Below are positions 1 to 9,415 of a DNA stretch of 64,000 nucleotides, in pieces. Made by a program: the position numbers and the translations under genes. The stretch's first letter is position 1. Every line of letters starts with the position of its first letter. The notes beneath the pieces are model-generated. The model was not told the origin of the DNA and did not search any database. It was given only the letters and a program-made list of their open reading frames with translations. Source of the DNA: DATKRB01 sp963794215 (GTDB taxonomy: Bacteria; Actinomycetota; Acidimicrobiia; Acidimicrobiales; RAAP-2); the NCBI GenBank assembly GCA_963794215.1, contig CAWCCQ010000003.1, positions 248,001 to 312,000 on the forward strand. Direction: 5' to 3'.

Positions 1-375
1 GGCCAGGGGATTGGGCATGGCTCGCAGACCAACCTCGGCTACGTACCCGAGCAGCAGACCGACTTCATCTTCACCGCAGTGGGCGAGCAGCTCGGCTTCG
101 TGGGCGCGGTCGGTGTGCTCGGCCTGCTCGGGGTGGTGGCGTGGCGGATGCTGCGCGACGCCAAGCTGGCCCGCGACCCCTTTGGCCGGCTGCTGTGCAC
201 GGGGATGTTCACGTTCCTCGTCTTCAGCGTGTTCCAGAACGCCGGCATGACCATGGGCATCATGCCCATCACCGGCATCCCGTTGCCCTTCATCAGCTAC
301 GGAGGAACGGCGGTGCTCTGCTTCTTCATGGCCGTGGGCGTCGTCCTGAGCGTCTACGCCCGGCGGGGCGGCTAG
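1..375 (+). CDS. rodA: RodA, peptidoglycan glycosyltransferase (SEDS family), C-terminal part only
   Basis: The reading frame is open from base 1 and stops at 373-375, so the N-terminal two thirds lie outside the window. SEDS proteins polymerise lipid II into glycan strands in the membrane; RodA serves the elongation machinery. The visible 124 residues contain the conserved loop 'PEQQTDFIFTAVGEQLGF' and the last helices with 'MGIMPITGIPLPFISYGG', which is closer to RodA than to FtsW. It ends in a short RAR-RGG tail. The next gene starts within or just after the stop codon, so the two are probably cotranscribed. A second SEDS gene of a different subtype lies at 3032-4441. Confidence 0.88.
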   Translation, partial: GQGIGHGSQTNLGYVPEQQTDFIFTAVGEQLGFVGAVGVLGLLGVVAWRMLRDAKLARDPFGRLLCTGMFTFLVFSVFQNAGMTMGIMPITGIPLPFISYGGTAVLCFFMAVGVVLSVYARRGG

Positions 376-404
376 TGCCCCCAGCGATCATCCAGTTCCG
401 GGTG

Positions 405-809
405 ATGGAAGTGCTCACGGTGACCCTCGAGTTGCCGTCGCAATTTCCCGTGGTGACCCTGCGCGAGACCGAGCCAAGCTTCCGGCACCTCGCGATGCCG
501 ATGGGCATGGCCGAGGGAGTGGCGCTCGCGCACGCCCTCGGCAAGGTCCGCACCCCGCGGCCGCTCACCCACGAGCTGCTGGTGAGCGTGCTCCAACGGC
601 TTGGCGCCGACGTGGTCGCCGTTCGGCTGGTTGGTCGCACCGCGGGCACCTATCTCGGTGAGCTCGAGCTCATGAGCTCCGCCGGTCGAGAGGTCATCGC
701 CTGTCGTCCCTCAGACGGGATCATCACCGCGCTCCGCCTCCCCGTGCCGGCGCCGATCCTGGTCGACGAGCGGCTCTTGGACAGCGACGAGGACGTGGCG
801 CCGACGTAA
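405..809 (+). CDS. Bifunctional nuclease family protein (DUF151/BFN domain)
   Basis: A 134-residue single-domain protein. The pattern LELPSQFPVVTLRE, then a central ALAHALGKVRTPRPLTHELL and a C-terminal 'CRPSDGIITALRLPVPAPI' segment, matches the BFN/DUF151 family. This is known in bacteria as a small protein of uncertain role and in plants as a nuclease domain. The start chosen is ATG 405, which gives the usual ten residues before the conserved LP. GTG 375 overlaps the rodA stop (TAGTG) and would add ten residues, so it is a real alternative. The close spacing suggests cotranscription with rodA. No substrate can be inferred. Confidence 0.8.
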   Translation: MEVLTVTLELPSQFPVVTLRETEPSFRHLAMPMGMAEGVALAHALGKVRTPRPLTHELLVSVLQRLGADVVAVRLVGRTAGTYLGELELMSSAGREVIACRPSDGIITALRLPVPAPILVDERLLDSDEDVAPT

Positions 810-1000
810 CCCCCGCGGAGCTGCCCGCGGCCCTCTCGCCCCGTCCAATGCCCGGACCACTCGCAGGGACTCGAGCGTGTCGCTGCGCGCCGACGGTGGG
901 ACGCGCAGGGGACGGGGTGGGGACGAGCCGCCATCATCCTTTGCCCCAAGCGGGTCCGACCCCGACGGGGCAGGCCGTCCTAAGCGAAACGGGAGCGACA

Positions 1001-2929
1001 GTGGGACGAATTTCAACGTGGATCCGGCGTGGAGCGGCAGCGTGCCTCGTGCTCGGGTCCTTCGCTGGCGCCGGGGTTGCCGCCCAGATGGCCCTGGCCA
1101 CTCCGGCGGGGGCGGTTCTTACGCCTGGCACGGGATCGATCACCGGCACGGTGACCGTGGCTGGTACCACCACCCCGGCAGCGGACGTGTGTGTCGGTGC
1201 CGAATTCTCCGACGGTAGCTTCGCCCCCACGGTGATGACCGCCAGCGACGGCACCTACACCATCGCCAACCTCGAAGCCGGCACCTACTACATCACCTTC
1301 TTCGACGGCCCACCCTGCCCGAACAACACTCCCAACTACGCCGACAACTTCTACAACGGCACCACGACGGGCACGATGGACGGCTCGACGATCGGCTCGG
1401 ACGTGAGCGCCGAGGTGACGGTGACGAACAACACGGTCACCCCCAACATCAACGGGGAGCTCTCCGCTGGCGGAACGATCACGGGCACCGTGAAATCGGC
1501 GACCACCGGCGACCCCCTCGCCGGGGTCTGCGTCTTCGCCGACTGGACCAATGGCGGTCCTGACGAGGAATACGCGGCCACCAACGCCAGCGGCGTCTAC
1601 ACCTTCACGGGTCTCGACCCCCAGAACGGGGAGGCAAACGTCAACAGCGCGCTCGACTACACGGTCAACGTGTCCCCGAGCCCCTATTGCAGCCAGCTCA
1701 ACGATGCGCAGTACGTATCCCAGAGCTATGCGGTGCCTAAAGCCGAGCTCACCTCCACCCAGACGACCGGCTTCGATGTGACGGTACCGACCTTCTCGGT
1801 GACCTCCGCCGAGGTTCCGACCGTGGGGCTCGGCGCGTCGGCCAACCCGGTGCCCCCCGGCAGCTCGGTCACCTACACCGCCTCGCTCTCGCTCCCCACC
1901 TGGCCGAACGACGCCTCCTCGACGCCGCAGAACCCGCCGGCGCCCACGCCAACTGGGACCCTGTCGTTCTTCGACAACGGTGCGGCGATTGCCGCCTGCA
2001 CCGCAGTGCCGGTGAGCAGCGGTGGCGCGGCGACGTGCACCCAAAGCTACGGGGCGGTGGGCGCCCACAGCATCACCGCCACGTACACCGGTGACGACAG
2101 CTACGCCCCGGCGAGCGCCAGCGCGTTGGGCGAGCAGGTCACCAGCACCCCGACGACCCCGCCAGCGAGCTATGACCTCGTGGGCACCGACGGCGGGGTT
2201 TTCGTGTTCGGCCAGTCGCACGGGTTTTTCGGGTCCCTGCCAGGTCTCGGGGTCCACGTGAACAACGTGCGGGGCATCGTGCCCACCGCCAACCACGAGG
2301 GCTACTTCCTGGTCGGGACCGACGGCGGGGTCTTCGCTTTCGGCAACGCCCCGTTCGAGAACTCCCTGCCGGGCATCGGGGTCCACGTGAACGACATCGT
2401 GGGCATCGTGCCGACCGCCAATGACCAGGGCTACTACCTGGTCGGGACCGACGGCGGGGTCTTCGCTTTCGGCAACGCCCCGTTCGAGAACTCCCTGCCG
2501 GGCATCGGGGTCCACGTGAACGACATCGTGGGCATCGTGCCGACCGCCGATGACGGCGGCTACTGGGTGGTGGGTTCGAACGGCACGGTCTACGGCTTCG
2601 GCGATGCCGCCAACCTCGGCTCGGTCGCCAACCCGTCCAGCCCGATCGTGGGCATCACGGCCACCCCCTCGGGCGGCGGCTACTGGCTGGTCTCGGCCAA
2701 CGGCACGGTCTACCCGTTCGGGAACGCCGTGGGGGAGGGCACCCTGCCCGGCCTCGGGGTGTCGGTGCACAACATCGTGTCGATCGTCCCCACGGCCGAC
2801 GGCAAGGGCTACTGGCTGATCGGATCCGACGGCGGGGTCTTCGCCTTCGGTGACGCACCCTTCGGCAGCTCGCTGCCGGCTATCGGCGTCAGCGTCAACA
2901 ACATCGTGGGGGCCGTGGCCACCGCGTAG
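1001..2929 (+). CDS. Secreted repeat protein: carboxypeptidase-regulatory-like, Ig-like and six beta-propeller-like repeats
   Basis: 642 residues, exported. GTG 1001 is chosen because GGGAG at 991-995 lies five bases upstream and a signal peptide follows (basic start TWIRRG, hydrophobic core, ATPAGA cleavage region near residue 36). Residues about 43-150 and 157-270 are two carboxypeptidase-regulatory-like beta domains (GSITGTVTVAG; GTITGTVKSATTG). Residues about 283-385 form a bacterial Ig-like repeat ending in ATYTGDDSYAPASA. Residues about 390-642 carry six repeats of roughly 43 residues (YWLVGSDGGVFAFGDAPF type, with IVGIVPTA between them). That repeat is common in Acidimicrobiia surface proteins and could form a propeller (inference). 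There is no LPXTG motif and no C-terminal helix, so it is probably released or wall-associated non-covalently. Confidence 0.82.
   Translation: MGRISTWIRRGAAACLVLGSFAGAGVAAQMALATPAGAVLTPGTGSITGTVTVAGTTTPAADVCVGAEFSDGSFAPTVMTASDGTYTIANLEAGTYYITFFDGPPCPNNTPNYADNFYNGTTTGTMDGSTIGSDVSAEVTVTNNTVTPNINGELSAGGTITGTVKSATTGDPLAGVCVFADWTNGGPDEEYAATNASGVYTFTGLDPQNGEANVNSALDYTVNVSPSPYCSQLNDAQYVSQSYAVPKAELTSTQTTGFDVTVPTFSVTSAEVPTVGLGASANPVPPGSSVTYTASLSLPTWPNDASSTPQNPPAPTPTGTLSFFDNGAAIAACTAVPVSSGGAATCTQSYGAVGAHSITATYTGDDSYAPASASALGEQVTSTPTTPPASYDLVGTDGGVFVFGQSHGFFGSLPGLGVHVNNVRGIVPTANHEGYFLVGTDGGVFAFGNAPFENSLPGIGVHVNDIVGIVPTANDQGYYLVGTDGGVFAFGNAPFENSLPGIGVHVNDIVGIVPTADDGGYWVVGSNGTVYGFGDAANLGSVANPSSPIVGITATPSGGGYWLVSANGTVYPFGNAVGEGTLPGLGVSVHNIVSIVPTADGKGYWLIGSDGGVFAFGDAPFGSSLPAIGVSVNNIVGAVATA
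2308..2548 (+). repeat. Identical in-frame tandem repeat inside the secreted protein gene
   Basis: The 112 bases at 2308-2419 are repeated without a mismatch at 2437-2548, period 129 bp (43 codons). The other four repeats of the same protein have diverged at DNA level, so this pair is a recent duplication or has been homogenised by recombination. Confidence 0.93.
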
Positions 2930-2975
2930 GGGTCAAAGGAGGGGCGCCGTGGCCACGGCGTAGGAGGGGGGCCCA

Positions 2976-3019
2976 GCGCCCCGGACGGTGCCGACCTGTT
3001 CGGTGGCCGTCCGGGGCGC
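2976..3019. terminator. Bidirectional terminator-like hairpin between convergent genes
   Basis: A perfect 13-bp inverted repeat (GCGCCCCGGACGG at 2976-2988, complement at 3007-3019) encloses an 18-base loop. It lies between the convergent stop codons of the secreted protein and the SEDS gene. There is no U-tract, which is common for actinobacterial terminators. Confidence 0.65.
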
Positions 3020-3031
3020 CGTCGCGTCCCC

Positions 3032-4441
3032 TCAGTCAGCCCGGACGAAGGCCCGCTCGCCCGGTTGGGCCACCCCCGAGCTCCGTTCGTCGGCGGTGAC
3101 CGCGCCCTCATCGGACACGCGGAGCAAGAGGGCGATCAAGACGTAGTTGGCCACCAGCGACGAGCCCCCGTAGGCCACGAAGGGCAGGGTGATCCCGGTC
3201 AGCGGCAGCAGGCGCAGTACGCCGGCCATGATGAAGAAGGCCTGGAACCCAATGATGATCGTGAGACCGGTGGCCACCAGCCTCGAGAAGTCCGAGCGTG
3301 CTCGCTGGGCGATCTGGAGGCCGGACCCGACGAGGAGCAAGAAGGCCACCACGATCGTGCTGCCGCCAATCAGGCCCATCTCGTTGCCGATGGCGGCGAA
3401 GATCATGTCGCTCGTGAGCTCGGGGATCCTCCCGGTGAAATGGTCGAGGCCGAGCCCGGTGCCCCCCACACCGCCCGAACCGAGCGCGTACCAGCCCTGG
3501 GTCAGCTGAAACCCCGAGGTGGACGCCGTCTTCCACGGATCGAGCCAGACCGAGACGCGCACGTTTACCTGGCTGAAGAGGTGCACCGAGACCAGGGCGC
3601 CCACAGCGAACAAGGCGACGCCGAGCAGCACGTAGCCCACCCGACCCGTGGTGATCCACAGCATGGCGATGAAGAGGGTGAAGATGAGCATGGCGAAGCC
3701 GATGTCGTTCTCCACGCCGATCACGAGCATGGCGAAGGCCCAGGCGATCAAGATGGGGATCAACGGCGCGGGGTCGACGATGAGTCGGTCCCCAACGCGC
3801 CGCGTCGGGATCGAGAGCAGCTCCTTCTTCTCGGCGAAGTACGAAGCGAAGAAGATGCAGAGCAGGATCTTGGCGATCTCGATCGGCTGGAACTGCACGC
3901 CCAGGACGCGCACCCACAGGCGGGCGCCTTGGATCGTCTGCCCGACGTGGGGCACGAGTGGGGCGAGCAGCAACAGCGCGGCCACCAACAAGAGCAGGTA
4001 CCGGTAGCGGTCGAGATCCCGGGTGCGGCGCACGGTGAGCAGGACGAGGACGTAGAGCGCGATCCCGAGCGCCACCCAGCCCGCCTGCGCCTTGGCGAAG
4101 GGCGGGTTCCACCGGGCGATGACCACGTAGCCGATACCGTTGAGCAGGGCGGCGATCGGGAGCACCACGGGATTGGCGTTGGGCACCAGCCAGCGGTTCG
4201 CCAGGTGCGCGGCGAGCGAGAGGGCGAGGACCACGCCGAGGATCGGGCCGATGTGCTCGGGGATCTTCGAGTTCTGGCCCAGCTCGGCCAGAACGTAGAG
4301 CGCGACGGTGATGAACGAGCCGAAGATGAGGAGGCCGAGCTCCGCCCGCCGGCGGGGTTTAGGCCCCCGAGGCCACGGCGGAAGCGCGGAGGCTCGGGCC
4401 CGTGGGCCACGCGGCGTGGGTCGTGCGGCGGTCTGGACCAC
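3032..4441 (-). CDS. SEDS-family peptidoglycan polymerase (FtsW/RodA, actinobacterial Rv0017c type)
   Basis: 469 residues with about ten membrane helices. Family hallmarks are the large extracellular loop 'WLDPWKTASTSGFQLTQGW' followed by 'ALGSGGVGGTGLGL', then IPELTSDMIFAAIGNEMG, and the final LLPLTGITLPFVAYGGSS. The last motif resembles the actinobacterial RodA subtype next to pbpA/pstP rather than canonical RodA or FtsW. The protein would polymerise lipid II with a partner class B PBP, but no PBP gene is adjacent. The GTG start at 4441 leaves a basic cytoplasmic N-terminus of about 35 residues. It diverges from ppk1 across a 47-base gap. It is distinct from the rodA fragment at the window start, so the genome has at least two SEDS genes here. 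Confidence 0.87.
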   Translation of the reverse strand: MVQTAARPTPRGPRARASALPPWPRGPKPRRRAELGLLIFGSFITVALYVLAELGQNSKIPEHIGPILGVVLALSLAAHLANRWLVPNANPVVLPIAALLNGIGYVVIARWNPPFAKAQAGWVALGIALYVLVLLTVRRTRDLDRYRYLLLLVAALLLLAPLVPHVGQTIQGARLWVRVLGVQFQPIEIAKILLCIFFASYFAEKKELLSIPTRRVGDRLIVDPAPLIPILIAWAFAMLVIGVENDIGFAMLIFTLFIAMLWITTGRVGYVLLGVALFAVGALVSVHLFSQVNVRVSVWLDPWKTASTSGFQLTQGWYALGSGGVGGTGLGLDHFTGRIPELTSDMIFAAIGNEMGLIGGSTIVVAFLLLVGSGLQIAQRARSDFSRLVATGLTIIIGFQAFFIMAGVLRLLPLTGITLPFVAYGGSSLVANYVLIALLLRVSDEGAVTADERSSGVAQPGERAFVRAD

Positions 4442-4488
4442 TCCGAGCAGCGTAGTAGCGGGTACTACAGTGACGGAGGAGACCCCCT

Positions 4489-6775
4489 ATGACCACCCAC
4501 CTGCGTACGAACTCCCCAGAAGCGGAGTCGGCGGTGAACGTCACGGACGCGGCGGGCCTGGCTCCAACAACCGGGGCGTTGCCCGACGAAGAGCAGGTCG
4601 CCGCGTTCGGCTCCCAGAGGTTCTCCAACCGCGAGCTGTCCCGTCTCGACTTCGGGGCGCGCCTCCTCGACCTCGCCGAGGACGCCTCGGTACCCCTCCT
4701 CGAGCGGGTGAAGTTCCTCGCCATCTTCTCCGAGCTGCTCGACGAGTTCTTCCAAGTGCGGGTGGCTGGGCTCGAGGACCAGGTGGCGGCCGGCATCAGG
4801 ACCCGCTCGCCCGACGGCCTGCGCCCCGGTGAGCAGCTGGCGGCGATCCGATTGCGCGTGCAGGAGCTGGTGGGCCGCCAGGACCGGATCTTCTTGGGGT
4901 TGATCGTGCCGGCCCTGAGCGACGCCGGCGTCCGGCTGTCGGACTGGTCCTCACTCGACGACGACGACCGGTCGTACCTCGTAGACGTCTTCGATCGTCG
5001 AGATCTTCCCGGTGCTCACCCCGCTCGCGGTCGACCCTGGTCACCCGTTCCCCTATATCTCGAACCTGTCCCTCAACCTGGTGGTCGAGGTCGCCAGCCC
5101 GGTGAGCGGCGAGTCGCGCATCGCCCGGGTGAAGATCCCCCCGGTCCTGCAGCGCTTCGTTGTCATGCCCGACGGCGAGCGCTTCGTCCCGCTCGAGCAG
5201 GTGATCGCTGCGCACCTCGACTCGCTCTTCCCCGGCATGACGATCGGGCGCCACGAGACGTTCCGGGTCACTCGCAACGCCGACCTTGCCGTCGAGGAGG
5301 ACGAGGCGGACGACCTGCTCGTCGCCGTGGAGATGGAGCTTCGCCGTCGGCGCTTCGGGCGGGCGGTACGGCTCGAGATCGCGGCCAGCGCCAGCGACGC
5401 GGTCCGCGAGCTGCTCACCGCCGAGCTGGAGCTCTCGCCCGACAACGTGTACACGATCGAGGCGCCCATCGACCTCGGGGGCCTTTGGGCCGTCTACGCA
5501 CTGGACCGCCCTGACCTGCACGCGGAGACCTGGACGCCGATGACCCCATCGCCGCTGGCCACCGCGGGCAACGAGCCCATGGACCTCTTCGCGGTGTTGC
5601 GCGAGCGCGACGTGCTCGTCCACCACCCTTACGACTCGTTCGCCACCTCGGTCGAGGCCTTCATCGCTCAGGCCGCGGACGACCCCGACGTGCTCGGGAT
5701 CAAACAGACCCTCTATCGGACCTCGGGCGACAGCCCGGTCGTGGCCTCGCTGATCCGGGCGGCAGAATCCGGCAAGCAGGTCGCCGCCCTGGTCGAGCTG
5801 AAGGCGCGGTTCGACGAGCAGGCCAACATCGGCTGGGCCAAGGCGCTGGAGGAGGCCGGGGTCCACGTGGTCTATGGCCTGGTCGGCCTCAAGACCCACT
5901 CCAAAACGGCCCTCGTGCTGCGCCGCGAGGAGGACGCCATCCGCAGGTATTGCCACGTCGGGACGGGCAACTACAACTCCAAGACCGCCCGCATCTACGA
6001 GGATCTCGGCCTGCTCACCGCCGATCCGGAGATCGGTGCCGACGTTGGCGACCTCTTCAACTACCTGACCGGTTTCAGCCGGCCCACCGAGTACCGCCAG
6101 ATCCTGGTCGCGCCCATCACACTGCGTCCGCGCATTCTCGAGCTGATCGACCAACAGACCTCGTATGGCGCGCGGGGTCGCATCGTGCTGAAGCTGAACG
6201 GGCTGACCGATCCGAAGATGATCGATGCCCTCTACCGGGCGTCGATCGCCGGAGTACCCATCGACCTGGCCGTGCGGGGCCTGTGCTGCCTGCGTCCGGG
6301 GATTCCCGAGCTCTCCGAGACGATCCGTGTCCGCTCGATCGTGGGGGAGTTCTTGGAGCACTCGCGCATCTTCTGCTTCGGGGACACCGGGGTGGAGATC
6401 GCCGGCATCTCGGGCACGCCCGACGAACCGGGCCCCCACTCCCCGGTCCGGCTGATCCTGGGTTCAGCCGACCTGATGGAACGGAACCTCGACCGCCGCA
6501 TCGAGGTCCTCACGCCGGTCCACGACCCCGAGCTCCAGGGCCGTCTGCTCGAGATCCTCCAGCTGACCTTCGCCGACGACACCAATGCCTGGTCGTTGGG
6601 GGCCGACCGCAGGTGGCGGCGCGTCCCCTCTCTGCAGGGCGTCAGCTCCCAGCGCCGCCTGCGCGAGCTGGCCATCGAGCGGGCTCGTCGTCGGCGCGAT
6701 CCCGAGCCACGACCGCTCGAGCCGACCACCAATCCCGCCGAGGAGATCGACCCGGCCACCGCCGTCGCGACGTAG
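4489..6775 (+). CDS. ppk1: Polyphosphate kinase 1 (frame broken in this sequence)
   Basis: PPK1 reversibly transfers the ATP gamma-phosphate to polyphosphate. The ATG at 4489 follows GGAGGAG at 4475-4481. The N-terminal domain (FSNRELSRLDFGARLLDLA) runs in one frame to about residue 169, then EIFPVLTPLAVDP continues one frame over. One extra base near 4996-5000 (TTCGATCGTCGAGATC) accounts for the break, and removing it gives 761 residues, normal for the family. The phosphohistidine candidate is in GLKTHSK (about H470). The second conserved His is in FLEHSRIF (about H624). HVGTGNYNSKTARIYEDLGL is intact. The C-terminal 50 residues are basic and poorly conserved. A sequencing indel is more likely than a true pseudogene. 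Confidence 0.9.
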
Positions 6776-6827
6776 TCCTGTTCAACCGGACGGCGGGCGC
6801 CCGCTGTGGTGCGGCGTCAGCTCAGCC

Positions 6828-8024
6828 TCAGCTCAGCGCGCCGCCGTTGGTCGCCGTGGGCGGGCCCTCCTGGGCCTCGCGGATGTGCCGAGCAAAGGGG
6901 CCGAGCCGCAGCGACAGGTACGAGAGCCCGCCCAGGGGGATGGGCAACCAGAAGTTCACGAGCCGCCATGTCAGCACGCTCAAGATGGCGACCGCCTTGG
7001 GGACCCCGAAGCCGGCCAACGTCGGGATGAGGACGCCCTCGACCACCCCGAGGCCCGAGGGGGTGATCGGGATCACGGCGAGGATGTTGGCCAGGCCGTA
7101 GGCGACGAGGAGGTCCACCGGTGAGATCACGTGCCCGAAGGCCAAGATGAACACCCACAACGAGGCGGCGTCGAGCAGCCAGTTGGCCGCCGCCCACAGG
7201 AGCGCCCGCTTGAGCAGCTGCCGGTTCCGCAACAGGATCTCCAGGCGGTCGGCCACGTTCTGGACCAGCGCCGACACCCGGTCGGGGTTCACGAAGGGTA
7301 TGTGGGCAGCCAGGGCGTGGAGGTGATCGGCCGCCTGCCGGGTGCCTCGCGTGAGCAGCAGGACGGTGCCGCCGAACGCGGCCAGCAGGAGGACGCCGGC
7401 GATCGCCGCGAAGCCGTAGAGGGGGTTGTAACCGCGCAACGGGATGGAGATCAGTAACGAGAGCCAGAAGATGACATTCAGGACCACCGCCGATCCGACG
7501 CCCTGGGTCGCCAGCCCGAAGGCGGCCGTGCTCCCCGTGACCCCCGACTCGGTGAGCAGCCGGTAGGCGACCGCGGCCCCCGGCGCAGTGCCGCCGGGGA
7601 GTACATGACTCACCGCCAAGCTCGACATGTTGATCCGCAAAAGCCTGAAGCGCGAGGGTGCGCCGGGGGACAGGACGGTATGGGTGAGCTCGGCGTAGGC
7701 CCCGAGGGCGCAGAACTCGAGTGCCACGGCGAGCACCAGCCAGACCACGTTTACGTCGCCGAGCAGGTTCAGCGACCGGCGGGCGCTGGCGATCTCGGGC
7801 AGCAGGAGGTACTCGAGCACGAAGAACAAGACGACCACGGCGATGGTGGCGCGCACCCCCCTCGGCAACCACCGTCGCCGCCGCACCGGAGCCCCGCCAA
7901 CCGCAGAACCCTCACCCTCCATGTGAGGTTGAGGGCCGTTGTTGCCCGACGGGGCGCCCGCGCTCGCTTCGTCTCGACTCTCCGAGCCTGGCGCCGCCGG
8001 GCGGTCGGGGTCGCCGCCCGTCAT
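6828..8024 (-). CDS. YbhN/UPF0104-type integral membrane protein (LPG synthase transmembrane-like)
   Basis: 398 residues with about eight hydrophobic helices. The motifs ELTHTVLSPGAPSRFRLLRINMSSLAVSHVLPGG and 'ITPSGLGVVEGVLIPTLAGFG' are typical of the flippase-like membrane domain related to the transmembrane half of MprF. No C-terminal aminoacyltransferase domain is present, so lipid transport is possible but unproven. The start is uncertain: ATG 8024 gives a soluble Pro/Gly-rich N-terminus of about 50 residues, and ATG 8042 is in frame upstream. The gene diverges from the AI-2E-family permease. Confidence 0.77.
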   Translation of the reverse strand: MTGGDPDRPAAPGSESRDEASAGAPSGNNGPQPHMEGEGSAVGGAPVRRRRWLPRGVRATIAVVVLFFVLEYLLLPEIASARRSLNLLGDVNVVWLVLAVALEFCALGAYAELTHTVLSPGAPSRFRLLRINMSSLAVSHVLPGGTAPGAAVAYRLLTESGVTGSTAAFGLATQGVGSAVVLNVIFWLSLLISIPLRGYNPLYGFAAIAGVLLLAAFGGTVLLLTRGTRQAADHLHALAAHIPFVNPDRVSALVQNVADRLEILLRNRQLLKRALLWAAANWLLDAASLWVFILAFGHVISPVDLLVAYGLANILAVIPITPSGLGVVEGVLIPTLAGFGVPKAVAILSVLTWRLVNFWLPIPLGGLSYLSLRLGPFARHIREAQEGPPTATNGGALS

Positions 8025-8092
8025 GCCCGGGTGCTCCACCATGGGGCCACATGCTTGCACCCAGAAGCGCTCCGACCTGCCATGCTTGCCCG

Positions 8093-9406
8093 ATGGCTCG
8101 GTCGGTTCCCGGATCCGGACAGGCCTCGGTGAGCTCCACGGGCGCACCCCCGCCCGGCGCGCCGGGCGCCACCGACCCCGCTGCCCCGAGCGGTCCCGAT
8201 ACCCCGTCGTGGCACCTGCGGGTGTCCGACGCGGCGGCCTCGCGGCGGATTCCCTTGGCCACGATCCTGACGACGGTGGCGGTGGTGGTGCTCACCGGCA
8301 TCGGGCTGCTGTTGCTCTGGGTCCTGCGTATCGAGGTGCTCTATGTCCTCGTCGCCGTCTTCGTTGCCCTTGCGCTGTCGCCGGCGGTGCGCGGCCTCCA
8401 ACGCCGCGGCCTGTCCTGGGGAACGGCGGCCACGGTCGTCTTCCTGATCGGGGTGGTGGCCTTTGGCGGCATCGTCTACGCGTTCTCCGCTCCGCTGGTC
8501 TCGGCGGTGACCCGCTTCGCCCATCAGGTCCCAACCCTGGTCGACCAGGCCGAGCACGGGCGCGGCTCGATCGGGCACCTGGTGCGCCGGCTGCACCTGC
8601 AGGCCTGGGTGTCCAAGAACGCCCCGAAGCTGAGCGAGGACGTCACCAAGATCGTCAAGCCGGCCCAGGCCCTCTCGGTCGGCGCGGCAGCGGCTTCCAC
8701 GCTCTTTGGCATCACGACCATCGCCATCCTCTCGTTCTTCATCATGTTGGAGGGACCGACGCTGTGGCGCGGCATGCTGGCCACGATCTCCCCAGCACAC
8801 GCGGCCCGTGTGCGGCGCGTGCACACGGCGGTCACCCGGTCGGTGGCGGGCTACGTGCTCGGCAATGCGTTGACCTCGATCATCGCCGGCGTGGTGGTCT
8901 TCGTGACGCTGACCGTGCTGGGGGTGCCCTTCGCGGTGTTGCTCGGGCTGTGGGTCGCGCTGGTCGATCTCCTTCCCCTGGTCGGTGGGCTCCTCGCCGG
9001 CGTGCCCACCGTGCTGCTCGCCTTCATCCATTCCCCGGTTGCGGGGATCGTCACCCTGATCGTCTTCCTCGTCTACCAGCAGATTGAGAACCACGTCTTG
9101 AACCCCGTCGTCATGAGCCGCACGGTCCGGATGAACCCGCTGTGGGTGCTGCTCTCGGTGCTGGTCGGGGCCAAGCTGGGGGGGCAGATCGGCTCCGCCC
9201 TCGGCGCGTTCATCGGCGCACTGCTGGGCATCCCGATCGGGGGCGCGTTGCAAGTGATCGGCCGCGAGCTACGCCATGGTGGCGAGCTCGACGCGGTCGA
9301 CCTCGCTTCGACACCCACTCCGACACCCGCGCCAGCATCAGCTTCGACACCCTCACCGGCATCGACCGACGGCGGCTACCCCGATGTCGGGTCCCCCAGC
9401 TCCTAA
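8093..9406 (+). CDS. AI-2E family transporter (PF01594-type permease)
   Basis: 437 residues. After a 50-residue Pro/Ala/Gly N-terminus there is the family pattern: two helices (about 55-100), a soluble segment (about 130-190), further helices with ITTIAILSFFIMLEGP, then 'VDLLPLVGGLLAGVPTVLLA', YQQIENHVLNPVVMSRTVRM and SALGAFIGALLGIPIGG. Members include TqsA and Na+/H+-antiporter-like proteins, so the substrate cannot be assigned. The C-terminus is a Thr-Pro-Ala-rich tail. ATG 8093 is chosen, and an in-frame ATG at 8051 is possible. Its stop codon is part of the -10 element of the next gene. Confidence 0.83.
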   Translation: MARSVPGSGQASVSSTGAPPPGAPGATDPAAPSGPDTPSWHLRVSDAAASRRIPLATILTTVAVVVLTGIGLLLLWVLRIEVLYVLVAVFVALALSPAVRGLQRRGLSWGTAATVVFLIGVVAFGGIVYAFSAPLVSAVTRFAHQVPTLVDQAEHGRGSIGHLVRRLHLQAWVSKNAPKLSEDVTKIVKPAQALSVGAAAASTLFGITTIAILSFFIMLEGPTLWRGMLATISPAHAARVRRVHTAVTRSVAGYVLGNALTSIIAGVVVFVTLTVLGVPFAVLLGLWVALVDLLPLVGGLLAGVPTVLLAFIHSPVAGIVTLIVFLVYQQIENHVLNPVVMSRTVRMNPLWVLLSVLVGAKLGGQIGSALGAFIGALLGIPIGGALQVIGRELRHGGELDAVDLASTPTPTPAPASASTPSPASTDGGYPDVGSPSS

Positions 9407-9409
9407 GCT
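9404..9409 (+). promoter_or_regulatory. -10 element TAAGCT, leaderless promoter of the GT2 gene
   Basis: TAAGCT ends six bases before the GTG at 9416, so transcription would begin at or next to the start codon. No clear -35 is visible. Confidence 0.5.
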
Positions 9410-9415
9410 GCGCCC

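Noticed and set aside
810..1000. Riboswitch (c-di-GMP or c-di-AMP type) before the secreted protein
   Set aside because: The 190-base leader has a TGCCCC/GGGGCA stem, but I could not match any known aptamer core. It needs a covariance search before being called.
1013..2770. 585-residue open frame on the minus strand
   Set aside because: It is an antisense shadow of the secreted repeat protein: Arg/Gly/Val-rich, repeat-mirroring, with no domain signature.
3065..4492. 475-residue plus-strand frame opposite the SEDS gene
   Set aside because: Composition is Glu/Asp/Arg/Gly/His without hydrophobic core or motifs. The minus strand clearly encodes a ten-helix SEDS protein.
4990..5012. Programmed ribosomal frameshift in ppk1
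   Set aside because: No slippery heptamer or downstream structure stands out, and the same kind of break occurs in a dozen unrelated genes. A sequencing indel is simpler.
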